This document shows positions 16,705 to 25,130 of a DNA stretch of 35,038 nt, in pieces. This DNA comes from Pseudoalteromonas shioyasakiensis (GTDB lineage: Bacteria > Pseudomonadota > Gammaproteobacteria > Enterobacterales > Alteromonadaceae). The stretch is taken from assembly GCF_022398475.1 (NCBI RefSeq), contig NZ_JAKEVM010000033.1, forward strand, positions 1 through 35,038, given 5' to 3'. Positions within the stretch are counted from its first letter, which is position 1. Every line of letters begins with the position of its first letter. The notes beneath the pieces were generated by a model, which was given only the letters and a program-made list of their open reading frames with translations, was not told the DNA's origin and ran no database searches. A program made the translations under genes and the position numbers.

Positions 16705-16738
16705 AAAAATAGATGAGCCAGTCAGCAACTAGCTCATC
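16705..16738 (-). terminator. Probable terminator of the D-lactate dehydrogenase gene
   Basis: A stem GATGAGC/GCTCATC (16712-16718 and 16732-16738) with a 13-base loop is followed on the minus strand by TATTTTTAAAG. It lies about 20 bp past the minus-strand gene's stop, between convergent genes. Confidence 0.55.
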
Positions 16739-16758
16739 AAATTAGCAATTAAGCCCTG

Positions 16759-19623
16759 TTATATTGCATGGCTTTGTTTATCGAGTAGATACAAAATAGA
16801 CTGATAACTAATGCCACTGTGTTCAGTTAAACCAATTTCGCAACTACGGCTATTAGACACGCCACGACTACAGTTTTTTGGTACTTGTTGTTTAAGGGTT
16901 TTTAACGCGTTGCCATTGAGCGCTGGCAAGTTAAAACCCTTATCACCGGCAAAACCACAGCACTCAATATCAGCTGGAATAATCACCTCGTTACTACATG
17001 CCTTGGCAAGTGATACTAGGCTTTGCTCTTTACCTAATCGCTTTGAGCTACAGGTAACATGGAGCATTACCGGCTCATTCACTGGCGTTACTTGTAAATT
17101 AGGCAGTAAATGCTGGGCAGCAAAATCAGCACTTTCATAAATTGTGAGTGCCGTATTTTGCGCGGCATTTAGAGTAGTAAGGGCACAAGGGCTGGCATCA
17201 AAAACGATGGGATATTGGCCATTATTTGAAAGCGCCTCAAGCTCAGTAAGTAACTGCTCACTTTTGTTTTTAGACTCTTTATTAAAGCCTTTACTAGCAA
17301 ATGGCATACCGCAGCAAAGTGAATCGGCTTGTTGCGGAAGTAGCAGTTCATAGCCTGCTTTGGCAGCAAGTGAATAGATAACATCAAGCAGTGGGCGCTT
17401 ATCATCAGCAAGTTTATCGGCCGCAAAAATTCGGCTTGCGCAGCTTGGCATATACACCAATTTTTTCGCTTGTTGGGGCTGTTGAAGCTTTCTATTAATT
17501 GGCTGCTCAGCCCTTGGCCACGCCGAGTAATACAGCGGTGTACCAAGCAACTTATTCGCAGGTTTACTCAGGCTTCTAAGGTTATAACTACCAATTGCTT
17601 TTTCGAGCACCTGTATTACGGATAAGCCAAACCGTGCCCCTGTAACAACAACCGCAAAATGCTTGCTAGCAAAGCGTGATAATGACCGCGAAACCTTGTT
17701 TGATGAGACTTGTTCTGCTCTAAGTGATTTTATAAATTCGCCCGTGTTTATCCCCACTGGGCATTTAAGACCACAAAGACCCGTTGCCGCGCACGAATCA
17801 ATACCAAGGTATTTAAAGTCAGCCTCAATAACACTGAGCTTTTGATTTAACTTCTGTTTGCTTGCTACATCTTCGGTTGTAAGTAATTGATTGTGCAGCT
17901 CTGTGCGGTGTCGCCATAAAGTAATACGCTGCCTCGGTGTTAAGGTAAGCCCTTTTGATGGGCAAACAACTTCGCAAAAGCCACATTCAATACAGGTATC
18001 GATAATATCATCACTTTTTGGCATGACTTTTAAATGCTGGGTGTGGGCATTTTTGTCGTGATTAATAATAACCCCAGGGTTAAGAATATTTTGTTTATCG
18101 AATAATGCTTTAAGCGCAACCATCACTGCAAAGCCATAGTCTCCCCATTCGGTGGCAACAAACGGCGCCATATTACGCCCAGTGCCATGCTCAGCTTTTA
18201 ATGACCCTTTTAGTTCAACCGCCACTAAGTTCGCCACATCAGCCATAAATTGCTCGTATCGGCTTACTTGCTCTGGTGTATCAAAACCTTGGGTGAATAC
18301 AAAGTGCAGATTTCCGGCAAGGGCATGCCCAAAAATAATGGCTTCATCATAACCATATTTAATAAATAATTGATGTAGGGCATTCACGCCCTCAGCTAAT
18401 TTATCAAGGGCAAAGGCAACATCTTCAATAATCACAGTAGTGCCAGTTACGCGCACCGCGCCAACCGCAGGAAAGGTGCCCTTACGGATATTCCAAAGTG
18501 CCGCATTACGGGCGCTGTCTGCTGAAAACTCAATCGCTGCCAGTTGGCTTTGCTTAAACTCGGCAAGAAGTTGCTCAGTGCTCTTAGTGAGCGCATCGAG
18601 AGCCTGAGCATTTTCAGCTCTTAACTCGATTAACAGTGCCGCTGATTGCTCAGGGTAGCTAGCCACCTCTTTTGGCATTATAGCGTGTTCAGACACCGAC
18701 ATAAGGGCACGTTTATCGAGTAGTTCAACGGCCGCAACATCAAGCTCACTAAGCCTTTGTACCAGCTCACACACCTTGCTGATATCGTCAAAAATAAAGA
18801 AACCTGTGTGTTTGTACTTATGCTCAACCACGGTGTGGTAGGTGATATCGGCGATAAAAGCTAACGTACCCTCAGAGCCAATAATGAGGTGCTTAATGAT
18901 TTCGATTGGATCAGAAAAATCCAGCAGTGCATTTAAACCATAGCCCGTGGTATTTTTTAAACGGTATTTATGGGCGATACGCTCACTCAAATCGGGGTTT
19001 TGCTTTACGCTATCAACCAGGTTCATTAGCTCATCAACCCAAGGGCTATGACTTTGCAAAAAGGCATTACAGCTTTGGCTATCAGCCGTATTAAGCACTG
19101 TGCCATCGGCAAAAATGAGGGTCATATCTTTTACTGTATGGTAGCTGTTTTGCGCTACCCCACAACACATGCCCGATGAATTATTTGCCGCCATTCCGGC
19201 TATTTTGCAGCTATTAATTGAAGCGGGATCAGGGCCAATTTTTTTACCAAACGGGGCTAATACTTGATTTACTCGAGCACCGATGATTGCCGGTTGTAAG
19301 CGTATTGCCTCAGCGTCATCAAGGATTTCAAACTTGCTCCAACTATCGCAAAGTAAAACCAATACCGAGTCGGTAATTGCTTGCCCAGACAAACTCGTTC
19401 CAGCGGCGCGAAATGTGATGGGTACGTGTTGTTCGTTGGCGGCAATGATCACTTGCCTTGCTTGATTTTGATTGCTAACTAATACAATTAATTCAGGGAT
19501 TAATCGATAAAAGCTGGCGTCTGTTCCGTACGCATAGCGGCGCGAGTAATCTTCTATTAATGCTGACTCTGGTAAAAAAGGTTTAATTTGCTGTTTAAAT
19601 GCGTGTAATCGAGTTAAAGCCAT
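16759..19623 (-). CDS. FAD- and Fe-S-binding D-lactate dehydrogenase (Dld-II type)
   Basis: This large flavoprotein oxidises D-lactate (or a related D-2-hydroxy acid) to the keto acid and passes electrons to the respiratory chain. An FAD_binding_4 domain (about 35-265, including FRAAGTSLSGQA and NNSSGMCCG) is followed by an FAD-oxidase C domain (about 265-520). Two 4Fe-4S motifs come next: CIECGFCEVVCP starting at Cys544, and CAATGLCGLKCP. Last are glycolate-oxidase-type CCG domains (SLCCGMPFA and IECCGFAGDKGF). The 954-residue layout matches the Shewanella Dld-II enzyme. YdiJ-like D-2-hydroxyglutarate dehydrogenase is the main alternative, but those proteins are usually longer. It is divergent from the hexosaminidase/D-glutamate operon and has its own likely promoter and a palindrome upstream. 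Confidence 0.87.
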   Translation of the reverse strand: MALTRLHAFKQQIKPFLPESALIEDYSRRYAYGTDASFYRLIPELIVLVSNQNQARQVIIAANEQHVPITFRAAGTSLSGQAITDSVLVLLCDSWSKFEILDDAEAIRLQPAIIGARVNQVLAPFGKKIGPDPASINSCKIAGMAANNSSGMCCGVAQNSYHTVKDMTLIFADGTVLNTADSQSCNAFLQSHSPWVDELMNLVDSVKQNPDLSERIAHKYRLKNTTGYGLNALLDFSDPIEIIKHLIIGSEGTLAFIADITYHTVVEHKYKHTGFFIFDDISKVCELVQRLSELDVAAVELLDKRALMSVSEHAIMPKEVASYPEQSAALLIELRAENAQALDALTKSTEQLLAEFKQSQLAAIEFSADSARNAALWNIRKGTFPAVGAVRVTGTTVIIEDVAFALDKLAEGVNALHQLFIKYGYDEAIIFGHALAGNLHFVFTQGFDTPEQVSRYEQFMADVANLVAVELKGSLKAEHGTGRNMAPFVATEWGDYGFAVMVALKALFDKQNILNPGVIINHDKNAHTQHLKVMPKSDDIIDTCIECGFCEVVCPSKGLTLTPRQRITLWRHRTELHNQLLTTEDVASKQKLNQKLSVIEADFKYLGIDSCAATGLCGLKCPVGINTGEFIKSLRAEQVSSNKVSRSLSRFASKHFAVVVTGARFGLSVIQVLEKAIGSYNLRSLSKPANKLLGTPLYYSAWPRAEQPINRKLQQPQQAKKLVYMPSCASRIFAADKLADDKRPLLDVIYSLAAKAGYELLLPQQADSLCCGMPFASKGFNKESKNKSEQLLTELEALSNNGQYPIVFDASPCALTTLNAAQNTALTIYESADFAAQHLLPNLQVTPVNEPVMLHVTCSSKRLGKEQSLVSLAKACSNEVIIPADIECCGFAGDKGFNLPALNGNALKTLKQQVPKNCSRGVSNSRSCEIGLTEHSGISYQSILYLLDKQSHAI

Positions 19624-19663
19624 CTCGCCCCCAGGCTTGTCATATTTACGCTGATGATTATGG

Positions 19664-19692
19664 AATATATTATTACTTTAAATTGTACTAAA
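19664..19692 (-). promoter_or_regulatory. Likely sigma-70 promoter of the D-lactate dehydrogenase gene
   Basis: On the minus strand TTTAGT (19692-19687) and TATATT (19669-19664) are separated by 17 bp, about 35 bp upstream of the start codon. The -35 match is weak, so this is only a candidate. Confidence 0.4.
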
Positions 19693-19707
19693 AAGCGACC
19701 CATTAAA

Positions 19708-19722
19708 TTGATAAATTATCAA
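19708..19722. promoter_or_regulatory. 15-bp palindrome, candidate operator upstream of D-lactate dehydrogenase
   Basis: TTGATAAATTATCAA has perfect seven-base arms around a central A. It lies just upstream of the candidate -35 element, a position suited to an activator, and about 200 bp upstream of the divergent hexosaminidase gene. The regulator is unknown. Confidence 0.45.
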
Positions 19723-19922
19723 CTTGCCACGCTTTTAATAAGCATAAAGGTTTGGTTATTTAAGCCTGTTAGCCCTATTTGGTGATCTAACTTAGCTTTT
19801 TGCAGTCGAACTCAAAAACCGCTAGGGTAGCAAAAAAATACTGTATTTATATTTAAAAACCCATTAACATCAAGAATAATTTATTCTAAAAACTAAATAA
19901 GCGTTTTGCTTTGGAGCTTGCT

Positions 19923-21782
19923 GTGTTAAATAAGTTTGCACTATCGTCACTGGTTATCGGATTAGGATGTTTCATGCCATTACAATCATCATTTGCTGAG
20001 TCTGCATTAACTTTAAAACAACAGTTAGGGCAAAAGCTCATGCTTGACCTACGTTATTACTGCGAGCAAGACCCGGGTGAACAAAAATGCCGTACACCGG
20101 TGACAGAGCTGCCAGCCGATTTAGCGAATATCATCACTAAACATAATATTGGTGGGGTGATTTTATTTGCAGAAAATATCGAAACCGTGCCGCAAGTGAT
20201 CAAACTTAATAATGACCTACAAAAAGCCGCTGCTAAGTCAGAGTTAGGCTTACCGCTGTTTATTTCGATAGACCAAGAAGGTGGCCGAGTTGCCCGAATT
20301 CCTCGTGATGTTGGTACGTCGTTTACCGGTAACATGTCGATTGGCGCAACCTATAAAGAACATGGTACCCACTTCGCGACTGAGTCTGCACGCATCATTG
20401 CCGACGAGCTATTGGCACTGGGTGTTAATGTTAACTATGCCCCGACGGTCGATGTAAACATGAACCCGGATAACCCGGTTATTAACGTGCGTTCTTACGG
20501 TGAAGATCCGCAATTGGTTGCAAAACTGGGCGGTGCCCAAGTGGCAGGGTTTGAAAACAACGGCGTTATTTCGTCGTTAAAGCACTTTCCGGGGCATGGC
20601 GATACCAATGTAGATAGCCACACAGGCCTGCCAAAAGTAATGCATGATAAAGAAACCATTTGGCAGCAAGATCTCCCCCCTTTTAAAGAAATTATTAAAA
20701 ACCAACAACCGGGTATGATCATGACGGCCCATATCCAATACCCTGCCCTCGACGACAGCACGTTTGTTAGTAAAGAAGGCAAAACCATGATCAAACCTGC
20801 AACGATGTCGCGCAAAATCATCACCGACTTATTACGTGATGAACTCGGTTATCAAGGTGTGGTGATCACAGATGCCCTCGATATGGCGGGGATCAGCCAC
20901 TTTTTTGAACCAATTGAAGCGGTAGTAAATACCTTTGCAGCGGGTGTTGATATTGCCCTGATGCCAATCGAAATCAGAAGCCCTAAAGACTTAGCAGTAC
21001 TTGAGGCTCTGATTGAGCGATTAGAGCAAGAAGTACAACGTGGCACGTTAAATGCCAACGAAATGAGTGCTTCTGCAACACGCATTTTAAAACTTAAAGA
21101 AAAGTTTAAACTTACCTCTTCACTTGATGACGAAGCAGCCATCAAAAAAGCGCAGCTTTTACTCGGTGATCAAAGCCATAGAAAAGTAGAAGCCGAATTA
21201 GCATTAGCTGCTATCACCGAGGTGAAAAACGAGAAAAACACCCTACCGCTTAACATTAAATCGGGCAGCAAAGTGCATATTATTATGCCTGATACCCGCA
21301 AGTGCTATGCTTTGCAGCAGGCGTTAATTGATAACACCGATAAGCTAATCAGCTTTAGCTGCACAAGTTTGCAAGGCTATGAGCCGCTTGCAACATTAAA
21401 AGAAATTAACGAAGCCGACATAATCATTGCCGCTAATGCGTCACCAAAACAAAGTGCTGTTGAAGTCGGCGGGATGGATGATTTAGCTGATAACCCTGAG
21501 TTTGCAATTGCTAAATCCGATCAATCAGCGGCATTAGAATCATTGTTAAAACAAGCAAAATTAGCCCATAAAAAGACCGTATTTGTCAGCTTACGAGCCC
21601 CTTACGATATTGCCCAATTTGGAAAATTTGGCGATGCTGTACTTGCCACCTATGCTTACAATATAGATGTAGATACAGATGAAAAGATTGCTGGCCCTGC
21701 TTTTACAGCGCTGGCAAACGTTTTACTAGGGAAAGCCCCTGCTAAAGGGCAGCTGCCCGTTACTATTAATGACCTGAACTGA
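19923..21782 (+). CDS. Secreted GH3 beta-N-acetylhexosaminidase (NagZ-type)
   Basis: This glycoside hydrolase family 3 enzyme removes N-acetylglucosamine from chitin oligomers or muropeptides. The start is set at the GTG at 19923, which has GGAG six bases upstream and begins a clean signal peptide (LNKFALSSLVIGL... cleaved near SSFA-ES). An upstream TTG at 19911 overlaps that ribosome site. In the 619-residue form, KHFPGHGDTNVDSH spans 220-233, with the NagZ-type Asp231/His233 acid-base dyad. Asp317 in VVITDALDM is the probable nucleophile. A GH3 C-terminal domain follows (about 400-619), absent from 340-residue cytoplasmic NagZ. It is the first gene of a five-gene plus-strand run, 48 bp before the DUF1445 gene, suggesting periplasmic release of wall sugars feeds the same pathway. 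Confidence 0.88.
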   Translation: MLNKFALSSLVIGLGCFMPLQSSFAESALTLKQQLGQKLMLDLRYYCEQDPGEQKCRTPVTELPADLANIITKHNIGGVILFAENIETVPQVIKLNNDLQKAAAKSELGLPLFISIDQEGGRVARIPRDVGTSFTGNMSIGATYKEHGTHFATESARIIADELLALGVNVNYAPTVDVNMNPDNPVINVRSYGEDPQLVAKLGGAQVAGFENNGVISSLKHFPGHGDTNVDSHTGLPKVMHDKETIWQQDLPPFKEIIKNQQPGMIMTAHIQYPALDDSTFVSKEGKTMIKPATMSRKIITDLLRDELGYQGVVITDALDMAGISHFFEPIEAVVNTFAAGVDIALMPIEIRSPKDLAVLEALIERLEQEVQRGTLNANEMSASATRILKLKEKFKLTSSLDDEAAIKKAQLLLGDQSHRKVEAELALAAITEVKNEKNTLPLNIKSGSKVHIIMPDTRKCYALQQALIDNTDKLISFSCTSLQGYEPLATLKEINEADIIIAANASPKQSAVEVGGMDDLADNPEFAIAKSDQSAALESLLKQAKLAHKKTVFVSLRAPYDIAQFGKFGDAVLATYAYNIDVDTDEKIAGPAFTALANVLLGKAPAKGQLPVTINDLN

Positions 21783-21830
21783 GTGTTATTGTAGCAACAA
21801 TGGGCAAGTGTTAATTTCAAGGAGAGTCAC

Positions 21831-22628
21831 ATGCAAAAAAATGCATCTTTAACCACTCCAGCGGCTATTCGTAAAATGGTACGCGAGGGTGACTACACTG
21901 GCAATACATCGGGCTTTGCTCCGGGCTTTGTGCAAGCTAATTTAGTGATTTTACCTAAACAATACGCGTTTGATTTTTTGCAGTTTAGCCAAGCAAACCC
22001 TAAAGCTTGCCCAATCATTGCAACTAGCCGTATACCGGGCGTTACAGATATGCCAACTGTTGGTGAAGACATTGATATTCGTAGCGACTTACCCCGTTAC
22101 CGCGTCTTTAAACAAGGCCAAATGGTTGAAGAGGTTACCGATATTACGAATCATTGGCGCGACGATTTAGTCACCTTTTTAATTGGTTGCTCGTTCTCAT
22201 TTGAAGAAGCGCTGATTGCCGCGGGTCTTGAGATCAGAAACATCAGCGAACAAAAAAATGTGCCTATGTATGTGACCAATATGGCTTGCCAAAGTGCAGG
22301 GATTTTTCACGCCAATATGGTTGTAAGCATGCGCCCAATGAAACCTGCCGATGCCATTCGCGCGATCCAAATTTGCAGCCGTTTTCCAAGTGTACATGGT
22401 GCGCCTGTGCATTTTGGCGACCCTGCTGCAATTGGCATTAAAGATATCAACAAACCTGAGTTTGGTGATGCGGTGACCATTAAAGAAGGCGAAGTGCCCG
22501 TATTTTGGGCCTGTGGTGTGACTCCACAAGTTGCAATTGCCAACGCGGCACCTGATTTTTGCATCACGCATAGCCCAGGGCATATGCTGATCACCGATAT
22601 TCCAAATAGTAAAATGGCAGCGTTATAA
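21831..22628 (+). CDS. DUF1445 / YcsI family protein, D-glutamate cyclase N-terminal-like
   Basis: This 265-residue cytoplasmic protein of the putative hydro-lyase family (YcsI) carries the expected motifs: [43 protein letters not shown] and [11 protein letters not shown]. The length is normal for the family. AAGGAG sits a few bases before the ATG. The animal D-glutamate cyclase DGLUCY, which interconverts D-glutamate and 5-oxo-D-proline, is a fusion of a DUF1445-like N-terminal part and a DUF4392 part. Here both parts are separate genes in one operon. In Bacillus, ycsI also neighbours ycsF (pxpA). A role in D-glutamate/5-oxoproline chemistry is therefore inferred. The precise reaction of the single-domain form is not established by the sequence. 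Confidence 0.88.
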   Translation: MQKNASLTTPAAIRKMVREGDYTGNTSGFAPGFVQANLVILPKQYAFDFLQFSQANPKACPIIATSRIPGVTDMPTVGEDIDIRSDLPRYRVFKQGQMVEEVTDITNHWRDDLVTFLIGCSFSFEEALIAAGLEIRNISEQKNVPMYVTNMACQSAGIFHANMVVSMRPMKPADAIRAIQICSRFPSVHGAPVHFGDPAAIGIKDINKPEFGDAVTIKEGEVPVFWACGVTPQVAIANAAPDFCITHSPGHMLITDIPNSKMAAL

Positions 22629-23366
22629 ATGACGATGAAACTAAACTGTGACCTTGGCGAAAGCTTTGGCATGTGGAAAATGGGCTTAGACGAGCAAGTT
22701 ATGCCACATATTGATATGGCAAATATTGCTTGTGGCTTTCATGCTGGCGATGCCGATGTGATGGCAAACACCCTAACCCTCGCCATGCAGCACAAAGTAA
22801 TGGTTGGCGCACATCCAAGTTACCCAGATAAGCAAGGCTTTGGTCGCCGCTCAATGGCTATGAGCGAAAAAGAGCTGACCAATTGCCTGCATTATCAAAT
22901 TGCTGCAATTGATGGTATGGCTGCAGTACATGGTTTAACGCTTGAATACGTTAAGCCACATGGCGCATTGTATAACGATATGATGAGTGACGAACAAACG
23001 CTGAATATTGTTATGCGCGCAGTGGCAAGTTATGCAAAGCCATTAAAGTTGATGATTTTAGCTACCAACCAAGCAGCCAAACACAAAGTACAAGCAAAAG
23101 AGCTTGAACTAGAACTCATTTTAGAAGCGTTTGCCGACCGCCAATACACAGACGAAGGTAAACTTGTTGCACGTTCTTTAGCGGGCAGCGTACACGACAA
23201 ACCGGCGTTAATGGACCAGGTAAAACAGTTAATTGCACATGGCACAGTTACAACGCGAAGTGGTCAGCAACTGGCACTTAATGCCGATAGTCTATGTGTT
23301 CATGGCGATAATGAAGCAGGTATTGCGCTCATTCAAGAGATCAAAGCACTATGTCAGCAAGTCTAA
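22629..23366 (+). CDS. pxpA: 5-oxoprolinase subunit PxpA (LamB/YcsF family)
   Basis: PxpA is the A component of the ATP-dependent bacterial 5-oxoprolinase that hydrolyses 5-oxoproline to glutamate. The 245 residues contain LNCDLGE, IACGFHAGD, GAHPSYPD...GFGRR, VKPHGALYN, EAFADRQYT and SLCVHGDN, all family hallmarks. The ATG follows the DUF1445 stop with no spacer; an in-frame ATG two codons on is an alternative start. The 3' end overlaps the DUF4392 gene by 16 bases, so translational coupling is likely. The usual partners pxpB and pxpC are not in this window, which is odd because the known enzyme needs all three. They may lie elsewhere, or this PxpA may work with its operon neighbours. Confidence 0.92.
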   Translation: MTMKLNCDLGESFGMWKMGLDEQVMPHIDMANIACGFHAGDADVMANTLTLAMQHKVMVGAHPSYPDKQGFGRRSMAMSEKELTNCLHYQIAAIDGMAAVHGLTLEYVKPHGALYNDMMSDEQTLNIVMRAVASYAKPLKLMILATNQAAKHKVQAKELELELILEAFADRQYTDEGKLVARSLAGSVHDKPALMDQVKQLIAHGTVTTRSGQQLALNADSLCVHGDNEAGIALIQEIKALCQQV

Positions 23367-24214
23367 GCGACGCAGCGCTCAGCCAACACATTGAAACCTT
23401 GATGGTTGAACAAAACCCACGTGGTATGCAGCATTTATACGCAAAACAACTAACGGGTACGTATTTACGCGCAGCAAAATACCTTTATAAAGCACAAGGC
23501 ACTGTGTTGATAGGTACTGGCTTTGCGGTTAACAATACTTTCGAGACTGATGGTCCGGTTGGTGCAATTGCACTTTACAAGGTACTCGAGAAGCTTGGTA
23601 AACAGCCCATTTTGGTTACTGGCAACCCCCTTTACAGTGCTCTAAAAAATGACTTTAATTGTTTTGAACTGCCAATTAATAGCATTGATAATGCACACAC
23701 TTTTAGCATTAAAGCCCTTGCGCAGCTAAAACCTGATTGTGTTTTATCAATAGAACGCCCAGGGCTTAACGAGCATCAGCGTTATTATAATATGCGCGGT
23801 ATTGATATTTCTGAGCATTGCGGCTGCTTTGATTTTTTTGTAACAGAAGCACCTTGCCCCACCATAGCGATTGGTGATGGCGGTAACGAAATAGGCATGG
23901 GTAACCTTGCACAGCATATGCAAGCGCTAAACATCATTCCTTGTTTAACTCCTTGCGATGAGCTGTTACTCGCCGATGTATCTAACTGGGCAGCATACGG
24001 ACTCATTGCCTTTTTAAGTCGCTGGCATAACACCGATTTGCTGGCTGATATTGAGCCACTCAACATTTTGCATTACCTAAGTGAGCGCGGTAGTGTCGAT
24101 GGCGTCACCCATAAAAATGAGCTCACCGAAGACGGCCTGCATGCAATGCATGGTCAACAATTAATAACTCGGCTTCGCCAACTTGGCGGCTTTACGACAG
24201 AGAATGAGGTTTAA
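23351..24214 (+). CDS. DUF4392 protein, D-glutamate cyclase C-terminal-like
   Basis: This 287-residue protein matches the DUF4392/D-glutamate cyclase-like C-terminal family. Visible signatures are GTGFAVNNTFETDGPVGA near residues 56-73, SIERPGLN, YYNMRGIDIS, AIGDGGNEIGMGN and SNWAAYGL. The glycine-rich IGDGGNEIGMG block is the family's most recognisable motif. In animals the homologous domain is fused behind a DUF1445-like domain in DGLUCY, which makes 5-oxo-D-proline from D-glutamate. Here the two are split by pxpA. The start overlaps the end of pxpA, and the stop is two bases before the aminotransferase gene, so the four genes are tightly coupled. Confidence 0.87.
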   Translation: MSASLSDAALSQHIETLMVEQNPRGMQHLYAKQLTGTYLRAAKYLYKAQGTVLIGTGFAVNNTFETDGPVGAIALYKVLEKLGKQPILVTGNPLYSALKNDFNCFELPINSIDNAHTFSIKALAQLKPDCVLSIERPGLNEHQRYYNMRGIDISEHCGCFDFFVTEAPCPTIAIGDGGNEIGMGNLAQHMQALNIIPCLTPCDELLLADVSNWAAYGLIAFLSRWHNTDLLADIEPLNILHYLSERGSVDGVTHKNELTEDGLHAMHGQQLITRLRQLGGFTTENEV

Positions 24215-24216
24215 CA

Positions 24217-25074
24217 ATGGGCACGGTATACCTAAACGGTGAATACCTTGGCGCTGATGAAGCAAAGATTTCACCAATGGATCGCGGCTTCTTATTTGGC
24301 GATGGCATCTATGAAGTGATCCCATCATACCAAGGCAAAATGCTTGGCTTTGGCGCACATATTGAACGTATGAATAACGGTTTAAACGAACTTGAAATTA
24401 AGCTCGATTACAGTGCCGATACATGGCGTAAAATCTGTAATGATTTATGCGAGAAAAACCAAGGTGATAATCTAGGGATTTATTTGCACGTTAGCCGTGG
24501 CGCCGACACTAAACGTGCCCACGGTTACCCAACTAATATTACCCCGACCGTATTCGCGTTTGCTTTTGAAATTCCGGCAGAGCCAAAAGGCGATATCGAC
24601 AATGCAACAACTTACACTGTATCGCTTGAGCAAGACCGTCGCTGGCAACGTTGCCATATTAAATCAACGGCTCTGCTTGGCAACGTGATCCATTATCAAC
24701 ATGGCGCAGCAGCCGGTAACAAAGAAACCATTCTATTTAACCGCTTAGAAGAAATTACCGAAGCTAGTTCAAGTAACGTGTTTATTGTTAAAGATGGTGT
24801 GATCAGTACGCCACCACTTGATAACCAAATTTTACCGGGGATCACCCGCTGGTTAATCCTCAATATTCTTCACAGTTACAGTGACTTTAACGTGCAAGAG
24901 CGCATTATTAGTAAAGATGAGTTACTTGATGCCGACGAAGTATGGATCACCAGCGCCACTAAAGAAGTTGGCCCAGTTGTAAAAGTAAATGGCAAGTTAG
25001 TTGGCGATGGTAAACCTGGTGCAGTTTGGCAACAAGTGCAAAGCTTGTTTACCAAGCATAAGTTTGATTACTAA
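24217..25074 (+). CDS. dat: D-amino-acid aminotransferase (fold type IV PLP enzyme)
   Basis: This PLP-dependent class IV aminotransferase probably interconverts D-alanine plus 2-oxoglutarate and D-glutamate plus pyruvate. The N-terminal DRGFLFGDGIYEVI (22-35) is typical of the family. The Schiff-base lysine is Lys149 in RCHIKSTALLGN, and the cofactor-contacting glutamate is Glu182 in EEITEASSSNVF. The length of 285 residues fits D-amino-acid aminotransferase. Branched-chain aminotransferase or aminodeoxychorismate lyase are the fold-mates to exclude. GAGG lies seven bases before the ATG. It is the last gene of the operon and is followed by a strong terminator. The operon context (D-glutamate cyclase-like proteins) supports a D-amino acid substrate. 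Confidence 0.88.
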   Translation: MGTVYLNGEYLGADEAKISPMDRGFLFGDGIYEVIPSYQGKMLGFGAHIERMNNGLNELEIKLDYSADTWRKICNDLCEKNQGDNLGIYLHVSRGADTKRAHGYPTNITPTVFAFAFEIPAEPKGDIDNATTYTVSLEQDRRWQRCHIKSTALLGNVIHYQHGAAAGNKETILFNRLEEITEASSSNVFIVKDGVISTPPLDNQILPGITRWLILNILHSYSDFNVQERIISKDELLDADEVWITSATKEVGPVVKVNGKLVGDGKPGAVWQQVQSLFTKHKFDY

Positions 25075-25088
25075 TTTCATCGCCATTT

Positions 25089-25125
25089 AAAACAAACGCC
25101 TACTTAAAGTAGGCGCTTTTGTTTT
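25089..25125. terminator. Bidirectional terminator between dat and the WD40-like gene
   Basis: A nine-base stem, CGCCTACTT (25097-25105) with AAGTAGGCG (25107-25115), is flanked by AAAACAAA on the left and CTTTTGTTTT on the right. It gives a U-rich tail in both directions between convergent genes. Confidence 0.85.
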
Positions 25126-25130
25126 AGCTG

